A stretch of 64,000 bases of DNA from Christiangramia fulva (GCF_003024155.1 NZ_CP028136.1:1798001-1862000), one strand, 5' to 3'; numbered from the stretch's first letter, positions 1 through 9,275 are shown. The notes: generated by a model not told the origin, from the sequence alone. Numbers and translations: made by a program.

Positions 1-1
1 T

Positions 2-1477
2 CGGCTTTGGCCCCTTTCCCGTAAATCCCGGCCAAAACAATACCTTAATATTTTCTCCAGCTCCGGACTTCGAGTGATTGGCGAGCGCGAAAGCGCCGAC
101 AATTGTATCGAGAAGTCGGGGGCCACTACAAACCTTACTTCCGAAAGTGATCCTGTGCGCGATACGCCCCAAAATCCCTTGAGGTCGGGGATCAAAACAA
201 ATTCTCCAATCAAAAGCCGATCGGAGCGCGAAAGCGCCGACAATCACTCGAAGAACGAACTTATCAATGAGCCTGCCGAAAGTGATCCTGTGCGCGACAC
301 GCCTCAAAATCCGTCGAAGAACGAACTTATCAAGGTACCTACTGAAATCGGGACAGAGCGCGAAAGTGCCGACAATTGTATCGAGAAGTTGGGGATCAAT
401 ACACGCCTTACTTCCGAAAGTGATCCTGTGCGCGACACGCCCCAAAATCCGTCGAAGAACGACCTTATCAAGGTACCTACCGAAATTGGGACAGGGCGCG
501 AAAGCGCCGAAAATCACGCGAAGAAAGACCTTAGCAATGTACCTTCCGGAAGGGAGATCAATGGAAATGAAGATACGTCCAGAAACCTTTTTGAACTGGC
601 TGTGCAACGGAACGCCTGTTTTGCTGATGGCCTTATAGTGGTGGGAAATCGTGAAAACAGGCAACTTAGTGAGAATAGTCTTCAAAAGATCGGCATATCT
701 GAGTATAAAGATATCGTGGAAGCAACTCCAAGAAATACGGCTCCGGCGATTGCCTTTGCAGCTTTTTCAGCCAATCCCGATGATATCTTACTCGTGACCC
801 CGGCTGATCATATTATCAAAGAAGGAAAAGATTATGAAAAGGCAGTAAAACGAGCCATCGAATTAGCCGGGCAGGATCATATTGTCACCTTCGGATTAAA
901 ACCCCTACATCCCGAAACCGGCTTTGGTTATATAGAATTTGATGAGGAAGAGGTGATCTCTTTCAGGGAAAAGCCAGACCTCGAGACTGCAAAAAGATTC
1001 CTAGAAGAAGGTCGATTTTTATGGAATAGCGGAATGTTCTGCTTTAAAGCGGGCGTGTTCCTGGAAGAACTTCAAAAATTCGAACCGGAGGTTTTTGCAA
1101 AAAGTCAGCTTGCTGTGCAGGAAGCGAAGGATGGCCGACTTGAAATAAAAGCATCTTTAGATATCCCATCGATCAGTGTTGATTACGCGGTGATGGAGCG
1201 AAGCGATAAGATGAAGGTAGTCGCTTCCGAATTCGAATGGAGTGACATGGGAAGTTTTGAGGCAATATATGATTACCTGTTTGCTCAGGGTCATCCGGTA
1301 GATGAAATGGGGAATATGGTAATCGGCTCTAATAATTACACAGCATTCGTAGGACTGCGGAACAGTATCCTGGTATGTACGCCCGATGCTAACCTGGTGC
1401 TTCAAAAAGCAGACTCTCAGGAAGTAAAAAAAATTTATGAACAATTAGAGAAGCAAAAATCCCTTCTTCTTAATTAA
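2..1477 (+). CDS. manC: Mannose-1-phosphate guanylyltransferase (5' partial, with in-frame repeat insertion)
   Basis: Makes GDP-mannose from mannose-1-phosphate and GTP, the precursor for the gmd/fcl GDP-fucose branch just downstream. The frame is open from base 2: the first visible residues, RLWPLSRKSRPKQYLNIF, are the N-terminal nucleotide-binding signature, so the true start lies left of the window. The family sequence resumes at about base 584 (NLFELAVQRN) and continues with TPRNTAPAIA, TPADHII, GFGYIE, FREKPD and WNSGMF to the stop. Between bases about 56 and 583 sits a repeat block of about 175 residues (ERESADN four times, SDPVRDTPQNP three times) with no counterpart in the family. A GTG at 74 lies inside or at the edge of the insertion and is unlikely to be the real start. 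Without the insert the length fits a normal enzyme. Whether the protein still works is unknown. Confidence 0.85.
   Translation, partial: RLWPLSRKSRPKQYLNIFSSSGLRVIGERESADNCIEKSGATTNLTSESDPVRDTPQNPLRSGIKTNSPIKSRSERESADNHSKNELINEPAESDPVRDTPQNPSKNELIKVPTEIGTERESADNCIEKLGINTRLTSESDPVRDTPQNPSKNDLIKVPTEIGTGRESAENHAKKDLSNVPSGREINGNEDTSRNLFELAVQRNACFADGLIVVGNRENRQLSENSLQKIGISEYKDIVEATPRNTAPAIAFAAFSANPDDILLVTPADHIIKEGKDYEKAVKRAIELAGQDHIVTFGLKPLHPETGFGYIEFDEEEVISFREKPDLETAKRFLEEGRFLWNSGMFCFKAGVFLEELQKFEPEVFAKSQLAVQEAKDGRLEIKASLDIPSISVDYAVMERSDKMKVVASEFEWSDMGSFEAIYDYLFAQGHPVDEMGNMVIGSNNYTAFVGLRNSILVCTPDANLVLQKADSQEVKKIYEQLEKQKSLLLN
56..583. repeat. In-frame repeat block inside manC
   Basis: Two alternating units. 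The A unit (core gcgcgaaagcgccgacaa) starts at 83, 224, 356 and 494; the B unit (gaaagtgatcctgtgcgcga) at 143, 278 and 416. Spacings are 141, 132, 138, 135 and 138, all multiples of three, and no stop appears in the manC frame. The first A unit has palindromic ends (ttcgagtgatt at 69 and its partner attgtatcgagaa ending at 115). Boundaries with manC are approximate, judged from where the family sequence stops and restarts. Confidence 0.8.
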
Positions 1478-1499
1478 CAAGCTAAAAAATAATCACTCG

Positions 1500-1545
1500 T
1501 CAGTTCGAGTGATCCCGATGAAAATCGGGATTGTATCGAGAACAA
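1500..1545. repeat. Intergenic palindrome related to the manC insert
   Basis: Imperfect inverted repeat between manC and gmd: outer arms gttcgagtga and attgtatcgagaac, inner arms tcccgat and atcggga. The outer arms match those of the first A unit inside manC, while the inner part differs. It could also act as a weak terminator, but no T run follows. Confidence 0.6.
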
Positions 1546-1588
1546 TCCTCGGAATATTATTTAAAAATCCGTGAAATCCACGAATAAA

Positions 1589-2707
1589 ATGAGTAAAAAA
1601 ATAGCATTAATCACAGGAGTTACCGGTCAGGACGGAGCTTATTTAAGTGAATTCCTTCTAAAGAAAAACTATATTGTTCATGGGATAAAGCGAAGAGCTT
1701 CCCAGTTCAATACTGACAGGGTTGACCATCTTTACCAGGATCCGCATGAAGAAAACAGGAATTTTATCCTGCATTATGGAGATATGACCGATAGTACCAA
1801 CCTGATTCGTCTCATCCAGGAGATCCAGCCAGATGAGATCTATAATCTGGCCGCGATGAGCCACGTAGGTGTGTCTTTTGAAACTCCTGAATATACCGGC
1901 AATGCAGACGGACTTGGGACTCTCAGGATACTTGATGCTGTAAGACTACTCGGCCTGGAGAAAAAAACCAGGATCTACCAGGCTTCCACTTCCGAATTGT
2001 ACGGAAAAGTGCAGGAAGTACCACAAACCGAAAAGACTCCTTTTTATCCACGGAGTCCCTATGGAGTGGCTAAATTATATGCCTACTGGATCACCGTTAA
2101 TTATCGTGAGGCTTACGGGATGTATGCCTCTAACGGGATCCTCTTTAACCACGAATCTCCCTTGCGAGGTGAAACTTTTGTAACCCGAAAGATCACACGT
2201 GCAGCAGCTCGTATTGCTCTAGGCTTGCAGGATAAGTTTTATCTTGGTAACCTGGATGCACAGAGGGACTGGGGACACGCCAGGGATTATGTGAGAATGA
2301 TGTGGATGATCCTGCAGGCTGAAGAAGCCGAAGACTGGGTTATCGCTACCGGAAAGACCACTCCGGTAAGGGAATTTGTAAGAATGGCCTTTGCGGAAGT
2401 AGGGATAGAACTTGAATTCAAGGGTATAGGGAAAGACGAAAAAGCCTATATTAAAACCTGCAGTAATCCTGATTTTCAGGTAGAAATAGGAAAAGAAGTC
2501 CTGGCGGTAGATCCTAAATATTTCAGACCTACCGAAGTGGATCTTTTAATTGGAGATGCTTCGAAAGCTAAAAATAAACTTGGGTGGGTTCCGGAATATG
2601 ATCTTCAGGATCTTGTAAAAGACATGATGCAGTCTGATGTGGAATTTATGCAGAAAGATCAGCATTTGAAGGAAGGTGGATATACCACTTTGAATTACTA
2701 TGAATAA
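1589..2707 (+). CDS. gmd: GDP-mannose 4,6-dehydratase
   Basis: Converts GDP-mannose to GDP-4-keto-6-deoxymannose, first step to GDP-L-fucose; cytosolic short-chain dehydrogenase/reductase. The N-terminal nucleotide-binding loop [11 protein letters not shown], the family stretch [17 protein letters not shown], the catalytic YGVAK and [16 protein letters not shown] are all present. About 372 residues is the usual length. ATG at 1589 is preferred over the in-frame GTG at 1571 because family proteins begin just before the KKIALITG strand. It follows manC by about 110 bases and is normally paired with fcl, here 1.5 kb downstream. Confidence 0.95.
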   Translation: MSKKIALITGVTGQDGAYLSEFLLKKNYIVHGIKRRASQFNTDRVDHLYQDPHEENRNFILHYGDMTDSTNLIRLIQEIQPDEIYNLAAMSHVGVSFETPEYTGNADGLGTLRILDAVRLLGLEKKTRIYQASTSELYGKVQEVPQTEKTPFYPRSPYGVAKLYAYWITVNYREAYGMYASNGILFNHESPLRGETFVTRKITRAAARIALGLQDKFYLGNLDAQRDWGHARDYVRMMWMILQAEEAEDWVIATGKTTPVREFVRMAFAEVGIELEFKGIGKDEKAYIKTCSNPDFQVEIGKEVLAVDPKYFRPTEVDLLIGDASKAKNKLGWVPEYDLQDLVKDMMQSDVEFMQKDQHLKEGGYTTLNYYE

Positions 2708-2742
2708 AAGAATTTCACGGATTTAAACTGATTCCACGGATT
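2708..2742. repeat. cacggatt-type short repeats upstream of GxxExxY gene
   Basis: The 35 bases between gmd and the next gene contain ttcacggattt and attccacggatt. A related stretch (atccgtgaaatccacgaa) precedes gmd at about 1567. From memory, similar direct repeats lie next to GxxExxY genes in other Bacteroidota. Confidence 0.45.
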
Positions 2743-3129
2743 GTGTCGAACCTATTATACGAACAAGAAACCTATAAGATCATTGGTGCATGTATGAAGG
2801 TTCATAAGAACTTGGGAAGCGGATTTTTAGAGTCGGTTTACCAGGAGGTTCTGGAAAAAGAGTTTACTAAAGAAGAAATTCCATTCCAGAAGGAGATAAA
2901 GCTGAATCTGTTCTATGAGGGAGAGAAGCTAGATAAATATTTTAAGGCTGATTTCCTTTGTTACGACAAAATAATAGTAGAATTAAAATCTGTGGCTTTT
3001 TTGAGTAAGAACCTGGAAAGTCAGGTCATCAATTATTTAAAAGCCACCAACAAAGAAGTTGGTTTATTAATTAACTTCGGAGAGAAAAGTTTAAAATGGA
3101 AACGTTTTATAAATTCATCCCATTCGTAG
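2743..3129 (+). CDS. GxxExxY protein
   Basis: Small protein of the GxxExxY family (PDDEXK_3-like), related to restriction-type nuclease folds; the biochemical role is not established. The naming motif is seen as GSGFLESVYQEVLEKE near residue 25, followed by IPFQKEIKLNLFYEGEKLDKYFKADFL (given in parts: IPFQKEIKL, YEGEKLD, FKADFLCYD) and the acidic-lysine core IIVELKSV, matching D...ExK of this fold. 128 residues is typical. Start is GTG at 2743; no ATG fits the conserved N-terminus. It sits between gmd and a RhuM-Fic gene and is preceded by cacggatt repeats, which suggests a mobile or repeat-linked gene rather than part of sugar synthesis. Confidence 0.8.
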   Translation: MSNLLYEQETYKIIGACMKVHKNLGSGFLESVYQEVLEKEFTKEEIPFQKEIKLNLFYEGEKLDKYFKADFLCYDKIIVELKSVAFLSKNLESQVINYLKATNKEVGLLINFGEKSLKWKRFINSSHS

Positions 3130-3154
3130 AAGCATCCATTACATTCAGTAACTC

Positions 3155-4150
3155 ATGAAGATGAAGACCAATGAAGTAGTAATTTTTCGTCCGTCTAAGA
3201 AAGAAACGGAGTTTCAGGTAATTCTTGATCCGGGAAATGAAACTATTTGGGCTTCAGAACAGGAAATCGCAGATCTGTTTGACAGAGACAGAACTGTAAT
3301 TGGAAGACATGTCAGAAATTCTTTTAAGGAAGGTGAACTGGTGAAAGATTCAGTTAGTGCAAAATTTGCACATACTGCCCAGGATGAAAAAACTTATCAG
3401 GTAACCAGATATAACCTTGATGTGGTGATTAGTGTTGGCTATCGCGTAAAGTCTCCAATTGCTACTGAATTTAGAAGATGGGCTACTTCAAAATTACGAG
3501 ACTATCTCCTTAAAGGATATGCTATCAATGAAAACCTACTCAAAGAACAAAAAAATCAAATAAAAAACCTTGAGCAGGAAATAAACCGTATTCAGGAAGA
3601 AGCTGATAGAACCCAAAGAACTCTTACAGAAGGTTTTTTATCTATCATCACAAGCTACTCAAAATCTTTTAAGCTTCTCAACCAATATGATTCAGAAGAA
3701 CTCTCCATTGAAGGACTGAATGAAAACATCATCTATGTAATTGATCCCGGTGAGGTAAGGAAAGCCATTCAGCAGTTAAAATCAAATTTGATACAAAAAG
3801 GAGAAGCAACTGAATTATTCGGGAATGAAAAAGATAAATCATTTGAGGGAATTCTGGGAAGTATTTCTCAAACTGCTTTCGGGGAACCTGCATATCCCAC
3901 AGTAGAGCAACAGGCGGCACAACTTTTATACTCAATCATTAAAGGTCATGCCTTTAGTGATGGCAATAAAAGAATAGGATCATTTTTATTCGTATGGTTC
4001 CTTGAACAAAATAACTTCCATCTCAACTCACAGGGACAACAAAAGATCAATGAAAACACTCTGGTGAGTATTGCCCTGGCAGTAGCCCAAAGCGCACCCG
4101 ACCAAAGAGAGTTAATAAAGCAACTTATTATCAACCTGATAAAGGAATAA
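3155..4150 (+). CDS. RhuM-type domain fused to Fic/DOC domain
   Basis: Two-part protein of 331 residues. Residues about 10-115 match the RhuM/virulence-protein domain (IWASEQEIADLF, VTRYNLDVVISVGYRV, FRRWATSKLRDYLLKGYAINE). A coiled-coil linker spans about 125-155. Residues about 180-330 form a Fic/DOC domain with the complete active motif HAFSDGNKR at 265-273. Fic domains usually transfer AMP or phosphate groups to target proteins, and all motif residues needed for activity are present. No inhibitory antitoxin gene is adjacent on either strand. It lies 25 bases after the GxxExxY gene, and the pair interrupts gmd and fcl. The target is unknown; a toxin-like or defence role is inference. Confidence 0.85.
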   Translation: MKMKTNEVVIFRPSKKETEFQVILDPGNETIWASEQEIADLFDRDRTVIGRHVRNSFKEGELVKDSVSAKFAHTAQDEKTYQVTRYNLDVVISVGYRVKSPIATEFRRWATSKLRDYLLKGYAINENLLKEQKNQIKNLEQEINRIQEEADRTQRTLTEGFLSIITSYSKSFKLLNQYDSEELSIEGLNENIIYVIDPGEVRKAIQQLKSNLIQKGEATELFGNEKDKSFEGILGSISQTAFGEPAYPTVEQQAAQLLYSIIKGHAFSDGNKRIGSFLFVWFLEQNNFHLNSQGQQKINENTLVSIALAVAQSAPDQRELIKQLIINLIKE

Positions 4151-4234
4151 ATCCACAGCCCGCGTAATCCGACATCATCCGCAGAATTAAAACTTCAGCG
4201 TAATCCGCCATAATCCGCGTAATCAGAACAACCT
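4151..4234. repeat. cgtaatccgc short repeats
   Basis: The gap between the Fic gene and fcl holds cgcgtaatccg, catcatccgc, gcgtaatccgcc, ataatccgcg and taatcag: degenerate direct repeats resembling those before the GxxExxY gene. They flank the two-gene insertion on its right side. Confidence 0.45.
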
Positions 4235-4276
4235 TTGATTAGCGGTAGGAACATCCGGAAAAGCACAATAATTAAA

Positions 4277-5224
4277 ATGAAAAAAGACTCAAAAATATAT
4301 ATTGCCGGTCACCGCGGTATGGTCGGTTCAGCAATTTGGCGGAAACTTTCAGCCGAAGGCTACACCAATCTCCTCGGCAAAACCTCCAAAGAACTGGACC
4401 TCCGCAACCAGCAGGCGGTAAACACCTTCTTCGAATCTGAAAAACCCGAAGTAGTTATTGACGCCGCTGCAAGAGTTGGAGGCATACTCGCCAACAACGA
4501 TTACCCCTACCAGTTCCTGATGGAAAATTTGCAGATCCAGAATAACCTGATCGATTTTTCTCATAAATTCGATGTGGAGAAATTCATCTTTTTAGGCAGT
4601 TCCTGTATCTATCCAAAACACGCTCCTCAGCCTTTAAAAGAAGAATATTTACTGACTGACAGCCTGGAACCCACCAATGAATGGTACGCTATTGCAAAGA
4701 TCGCCGGAGTAAAAGCCTGTGAAGCAATACGCAAACAATTTGAAAAAGACTATGTGAGCCTGATGCCAACAAACCTGTACGGCAGCCATGATAATTTCGA
4801 CTTGCAGACTTCTCACGTACTCCCTGCAATGATAAGAAAGTTCCATGAAGCCAAGGAGAACAGTGAGCCCGTCGAACTGTGGGGTTCCGGTAGCCCTATG
4901 CGGGAATTCCTGTTTGTAGATGACTTGGCAGATGCCGTTTGGTTCGCGTTAGAAAACGAGCTTCCTGAAAACCTGTACAACGTTGGAACAGGAACAGATC
5001 TCACCATTAGAGAATTAGCAGAATTGATCCAAAAGATTACCGCCCACACGGGAGAGATCATCTGGGACAATACAAAACCCGACGGCACCCCACGAAAATT
5101 GATGAACGTGGACAAGCTGAAAAATGAGGGCTGGACTGCCTCCACCCCATTGAAAGAAGGAATACGAAAAACCTATCAGTGGTTTCTTGAGAGTAAGAAC
5201 GGTTATAAACAAGTGAAAATATAA
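4277..5224 (+). CDS. fcl: GDP-L-fucose synthase
   Basis: Epimerase/reductase that turns GDP-4-keto-6-deoxymannose into GDP-L-fucose using NADPH. The Rossmann loop GHRGMVGSA is at the N-terminus, followed by GSSCIYPKHAPQP, the catalytic YAIAKIAG, PTNLYGSHDNFD and REFLFVDDLADA. With the ATG at 4277 the protein is 315 residues, the family norm; an in-frame upstream extension from 4235 has no family support. It completes the manC-gmd-fcl pathway although separated from gmd by the GxxExxY/Fic pair. Confidence 0.95.
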   Translation: MKKDSKIYIAGHRGMVGSAIWRKLSAEGYTNLLGKTSKELDLRNQQAVNTFFESEKPEVVIDAAARVGGILANNDYPYQFLMENLQIQNNLIDFSHKFDVEKFIFLGSSCIYPKHAPQPLKEEYLLTDSLEPTNEWYAIAKIAGVKACEAIRKQFEKDYVSLMPTNLYGSHDNFDLQTSHVLPAMIRKFHEAKENSEPVELWGSGSPMREFLFVDDLADAVWFALENELPENLYNVGTGTDLTIRELAELIQKITAHTGEIIWDNTKPDGTPRKLMNVDKLKNEGWTASTPLKEGIRKTYQWFLESKNGYKQVKI

Positions 5225-5345
5225 AGAACACTGCTAATTTCTCTAAAAAGAGATTCTACTTCTAGGGAATTGATTCCAGAGGTTAGGCGCAGCACCATCT
5301 TCTTTTTTGGCAGGAAACAACTGTTGTAAAAAGTCTTAATTCAGA

Positions 5346-6428
5346 ATGAAAAGGATAATAGATATTATATCTCCTGGAACTTTTCGGTTTCTCCTAGCTT
5401 TTATTGTTGTGATTTATCATGCTGTAAGTTTTCTGACTATTGGCCATTTTGCCGTCTATGTATTCTTTGTACTAAGCGGGTATTGGATAGTAAAGATGTT
5501 CACGGAAAAATATTCAAAATTTAGAAATCCAGTTCGCACTTATCTCATTAGTAGAATATGGAGGATTTTTCCAGTTTATTTAGCAATATTAGGGTTCACT
5601 CTTTTAATATATTTTTCTTTTAATGCTCTTTATTTAAAGCAAATAGAGCATTCGCTGGTTAATAATGAATTTACCTCCTTATTAATTTCTAATATTTTTG
5701 TTTTATTTAATAATGTTGTCAATCATAATTGGCTTATTGTTCCCGCCTGGTCTTTGGATGTTGAATTACAATTTTATGTTTTTGCTCCTATTCTATACTA
5801 TCTTTTCACAAAAGTTAAGCCCTATTACCTTTTTATCTTTTCCATTATATCTTCTTTTTTAATACTGTACTTTAATATAGGGCTATTAATTACTAACAAT
5901 ATTTTAATTTATTTACTCTATTTTTTGCTGGGAGTAATTGTTTATAAACAAAATATTAGAACGACCTACCAATGGGCGACTGCATCTGGTACTTTGGTGA
6001 TAGCTATTTTGGGCCTTCATTATTTAATACCTGAATTAAAGACGTTATTATTTGGTGACTATGCCATTCTGGGTGTCTTCAAATATCAGGAATTTGTAAA
6101 TTTTTTATTGACAGTGGCAATTCTACCTTTTGTTATCTACAATATTAAATCAGGAAAGCATAATAAGAAGATTGATGGTCTGTTGTCATCAATGTCATTT
6201 TCTCTCTATTTAATTCACTGGCCTATTTTGACTATTTATAGTCTTTGGGCTGCTAATAATTCAGGATTGACCAAATTCTTTCTATTTCTAGGGTATGTTT
6301 CAATAAGTGTTTTAGGTTCATTTTTTATATCGAAATATTTTGATGGGCTAATGGAAAAGGATAGAAGGCAATGGTTGAAGAAAAGAAAAACTACAGAATT
6401 TACTCAAGTTATTACAAATGAAAATTAA
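5346..6428 (+). CDS. Acyltransferase 3 family membrane protein
   Basis: Integral membrane acyltransferase (OafA/NodX-like) expected to acetylate a sugar of the polysaccharide or its lipid-linked intermediate. About ten hydrophobic segments. The family histidine region is seen near residue 25 ([15 protein letters not shown]) and the [14 protein letters not shown] segment follows; [10 protein letters not shown] near residue 285 is the usual C-terminal motif. 360 residues is normal. It is markedly A+T-rich compared with fcl and ugd on either side, suggesting separate acquisition. Its last bases overlap the ugd start by 11 bases, so the two are probably co-translated. Confidence 0.88.
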   Translation: MKRIIDIISPGTFRFLLAFIVVIYHAVSFLTIGHFAVYVFFVLSGYWIVKMFTEKYSKFRNPVRTYLISRIWRIFPVYLAILGFTLLIYFSFNALYLKQIEHSLVNNEFTSLLISNIFVLFNNVVNHNWLIVPAWSLDVELQFYVFAPILYYLFTKVKPYYLFIFSIISSFLILYFNIGLLITNNILIYLLYFLLGVIVYKQNIRTTYQWATASGTLVIAILGLHYLIPELKTLLFGDYAILGVFKYQEFVNFLLTVAILPFVIYNIKSGKHNKKIDGLLSSMSFSLYLIHWPILTIYSLWAANNSGLTKFFLFLGYVSISVLGSFFISKYFDGLMEKDRRQWLKKRKTTEFTQVITNEN

Positions 6429-7860
6429 GAATATCTGCTGCATAGGCGCCGGCTATGTAGGTGGCCCCACTATGGCCGTAATCGCACAAAAGTGCCCCGA
6501 AATAAATGTCACTGTTGTTGACCTGAACGAAAAAAGAATAGCCGCCTGGAATGACGACAATGTAGAGAACATTCCCATCTACGAACCCGGACTTTCTGAA
6601 GTCGTAAAAGATGCTAGAGGAAGAAACCTCTTCTTTTCTACCGATGTGGATGCTGCTATAGATAAGGCTGAAATGATCTTTATCTCGGTAAATACTCCTA
6701 CCAAAACTTATGGAATTGGAAAAGGAATGGCTGCCGACCTGAAATGGATCGAACTCTGCGCCAGGCAAATTGCGCGAGTAGCGACTACCGACAAGATCGT
6801 AATTGAAAAATCTACCCTACCTGTACGTACCGCAGCCGCCCTGAAAGATATTCTTGACCACACCGGCAACGGTGTAAAATACCAGATCCTTTCAAATCCG
6901 GAATTCCTGGCAGAAGGAACCGCAGTGGAAGATCTGCATGCGCCCGATCGTGTACTCATAGGCGGAGACAGGGAAACGGCTGAAGGAAAAACTGCCATGC
7001 AGGCTTTGGTAGATGTCTATGCCCACTGGCTACCGAAAGAGAGGATCCTCACTACCAACGTCTGGTCATCTGAATTATCCAAGCTTACAGCTAATGCCTT
7101 TCTGGCGCAGCGGGTTTCCAGCATCAATGCGATGAGCGAACTCTGTGAACACACGGGGGCCGACGTTAACGAAATTTCAAAAGCAATAGGAATGGATTCC
7201 CGCATCGGGTCAAAATTCCTTAAGGCTTCTGTTGGTTTTGGAGGTTCCTGCTTTCAAAAAGATATCCTCAACCTGGTATACATTGCCAAATCTTTCGGAT
7301 TAAATGAAGTGGCCGATTACTGGGAGCAGGTGATCATCATGAATGACTATCAAAAAAGAAGGTTCGCAGCGAACATTGTGAAAACCCTTTTCAATACTGT
7401 TTCAGGGAAGAAAATTGCCTTTTTAGGCTGGGCCTTTAAAAAAGATACCAACGATACCCGTGAATCTGCAGCAATCTATGTAGCCGATTACCTGTTGAAC
7501 GAGCAGGCAGAAGTGGAGGTGTATGATCCAAAAGTGACCGAAGAGCAGATCTATGCCGACCTGGATTACCTGGGCAGCAGGAGCGAAGAAGAGAACAGAA
7601 GGTTGCTGAAGGTGATCAAGGATCCTTATGAGGTTTGTAAAGAGGCTCACGGGATCGCTGTGCTCACCGAATGGGACGAATTCAAAACTTACGACTGGCA
7701 AAGGATCTATGACTGTATGTTAAAACCGGCTTTTGTCTTTGATGGAAGAAATTTGCTCGATTTACAGAAGTTGGCAAAAATTGGTTTTTCTACTGCCGCT
7801 GTGGGTCGACCCATTGTATTGCAGGAAAAAATGGCTGAAGAACCTTCACTAGCTATTTAA
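6418..7860 (+). CDS. ugd: UDP-glucose 6-dehydrogenase (eukaryote-like type)
   Basis: Oxidises UDP-glucose to UDP-glucuronate with two NAD+. NAD-binding [10 protein letters not shown] near residue 10, [31 protein letters not shown] and the catalytic cysteine in [10 protein letters not shown] (Cys278) are all present; [13 protein letters not shown] marks the C-terminal UDP-binding domain. At 480 residues, with [14 protein letters not shown], it resembles the animal/plant-like class rather than the shorter common bacterial type. The product feeds the UDP-xylose synthase at 21033 or is used directly as glucuronate. Start overlaps the acyltransferase gene. Confidence 0.95.
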   Translation: MKIKNICCIGAGYVGGPTMAVIAQKCPEINVTVVDLNEKRIAAWNDDNVENIPIYEPGLSEVVKDARGRNLFFSTDVDAAIDKAEMIFISVNTPTKTYGIGKGMAADLKWIELCARQIARVATTDKIVIEKSTLPVRTAAALKDILDHTGNGVKYQILSNPEFLAEGTAVEDLHAPDRVLIGGDRETAEGKTAMQALVDVYAHWLPKERILTTNVWSSELSKLTANAFLAQRVSSINAMSELCEHTGADVNEISKAIGMDSRIGSKFLKASVGFGGSCFQKDILNLVYIAKSFGLNEVADYWEQVIIMNDYQKRRFAANIVKTLFNTVSGKKIAFLGWAFKKDTNDTRESAAIYVADYLLNEQAEVEVYDPKVTEEQIYADLDYLGSRSEEENRRLLKVIKDPYEVCKEAHGIAVLTEWDEFKTYDWQRIYDCMLKPAFVFDGRNLLDLQKLAKIGFSTAAVGRPIVLQEKMAEEPSLAI

Positions 7861-7883
7861 AATATTTGAAGGACTTTATAGTA

Positions 7884-9221
7884 ATGCACTTTTTAACCAC
7901 CCGTCTGGCAAAAATCAAGGATCATCCCAGGTATGACTATGTCTTAGGTTGGGGGAAACTCATAAGTTATACAGGGGGAGCACAAATTCTGGTGCAGGCT
8001 GTTGGCTTTTTGAGTGGACTATTGATCATTCGCCTGCTGCCGGTGGAGGAATATGCTTACTACACCCTTGCCAATACTATGTTAGGAACTATGACTTTGT
8101 TAGCAGATGGAGGTATAAACGCAGGGGTTTTAGCCGAAGGTTCTAAGGTCTGGAAGGACAAAAACAAGCTTAGTACTGTACTAAAAACAGGTTTGGAATT
8201 AAGAAAAAAGTTTGCAATAGTTAGTTTGTTAATATCCTTACCTATTCTTTTTCTATTATTAAGAGATCTTAATGCCGACAACTTAACAACACTGCTTATC
8301 ATTCTTTCTATTATTCCTGCATTTTTTGCTGCCCTGTCCGACCAATTGCTAGAAATAGTACCCAAATTGCATCAGGAGATAAAGTCGCTCCAAGTAAACC
8401 AAGGAATGGTCGCATCCTTAAGATTACTTTTATTAGGACTGTTAATTTTTATCTTTCCATTGACATACGTGGCCATTTTAGCTGCAGGTATATCACGTAT
8501 GTATGGGAATTACAAATTGAAAAACATTGCAAGTCCTCATTTGGTCAGTCAATCGGAGAAATCTCCCGCGGTTCGCAGAAAGATTTTAAAAGTAGTATAC
8601 CGAATGTTTCCGGGGGTGCTATATTACTGTTTTTCGGGCCAAATTACTATTTGGATCATTTCGATTTTTGGAACCACATCTTCCTTGGCTGGGATTGGGG
8701 CTTTAGGGCGTCTTTCAGTGATGCTTAGTATCTTTACTGTAGCGGCAAATTTACTCATAGTACCACGTTTTGCACGTTTACCTTCGGAACAACATATTTT
8801 GAGGAAGCGTTTAGATCAAATAACAATGTGGTTAGTTTTATTGTTTTCTTTTGCTTTGGCATTTGTGTATTTTTTCTCCAAAGCATTCTTATTTCTCTTA
8901 GGTGATAGCTATAGAGAGCTGGGCTTTGAACTGACTTTAAGTTTTGCGGGAGCCTGTTTAGCAGCTTTTTCCGCAATTTTATTCAATATAGCTACCTCAA
9001 AAGGTTGGGTGCTAAACCCTGCATTTTCCATTTGTGTAGGTATTATTTCTATCATTTTGGGTGTATTTCTATTTGAAATTAGCACACTGAATGGTGTCCT
9101 CCTTTATAGTATTTTCATTTCCGGAATCCAGGTTGTCCAGAATGGAGCTTTCTTGTATTATAAAATATTTTCCCTATCCAATCACCATAAAAGTCCTGAG
9201 AGGGGAAACTTTTTAAAATAG
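7884..9221 (+). CDS. Wzx-like polysaccharide flippase
   Basis: Multi-pass membrane protein of about 445 residues, likely moving undecaprenyl-linked repeat units across the inner membrane. Hydrophobic segments are spread over the whole length, with the first helices around ISYTGGAQILVQAVGFLSG and RLLPVEEYAYYTLANTMLG, a pattern typical of Wzx/MATE-like exporters. The start is placed at ATG 7884; a TTG at 7866 is in frame and closer to ugd. Family assignment rests on topology and locus context more than on a sharp motif. Confidence 0.75.
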   Translation: MHFLTTRLAKIKDHPRYDYVLGWGKLISYTGGAQILVQAVGFLSGLLIIRLLPVEEYAYYTLANTMLGTMTLLADGGINAGVLAEGSKVWKDKNKLSTVLKTGLELRKKFAIVSLLISLPILFLLLRDLNADNLTTLLIILSIIPAFFAALSDQLLEIVPKLHQEIKSLQVNQGMVASLRLLLLGLLIFIFPLTYVAILAAGISRMYGNYKLKNIASPHLVSQSEKSPAVRRKILKVVYRMFPGVLYYCFSGQITIWIISIFGTTSSLAGIGALGRLSVMLSIFTVAANLLIVPRFARLPSEQHILRKRLDQITMWLVLLFSFALAFVYFFSKAFLFLLGDSYRELGFELTLSFAGACLAAFSAILFNIATSKGWVLNPAFSICVGIISIILGVFLFEISTLNGVLLYSIFISGIQVVQNGAFLYYKIFSLSNHHKSPERGNFLK

Positions 9222-9248
9222 GGTGATCCTTTAATCAGTAAAATTCTC

Positions 9249-9275
9249 TTGTAAAAAATGAAGAAGATTCATTTG
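9249..9275 (+). promoter_or_regulatory. Possible Bacteroidota promoter before glycosyltransferase gene
   Basis: A ttg at 9249 and ttcatttg at 9268-9275 lie 19 bases apart, close to the Bacteroidota -33 TTG / -7 TAnnTTTG pattern with one mismatch. It would give a leader of roughly 20 bases before the ATG at 9300. Confidence 0.35.

Noticed and set aside
267..638. Overlapping frame encoding MSLPKVILCATRLKIRRRT...
   Set aside because: It is the +1 reading of the repeat block inside manC; the manC frame explains the sequence on both sides.
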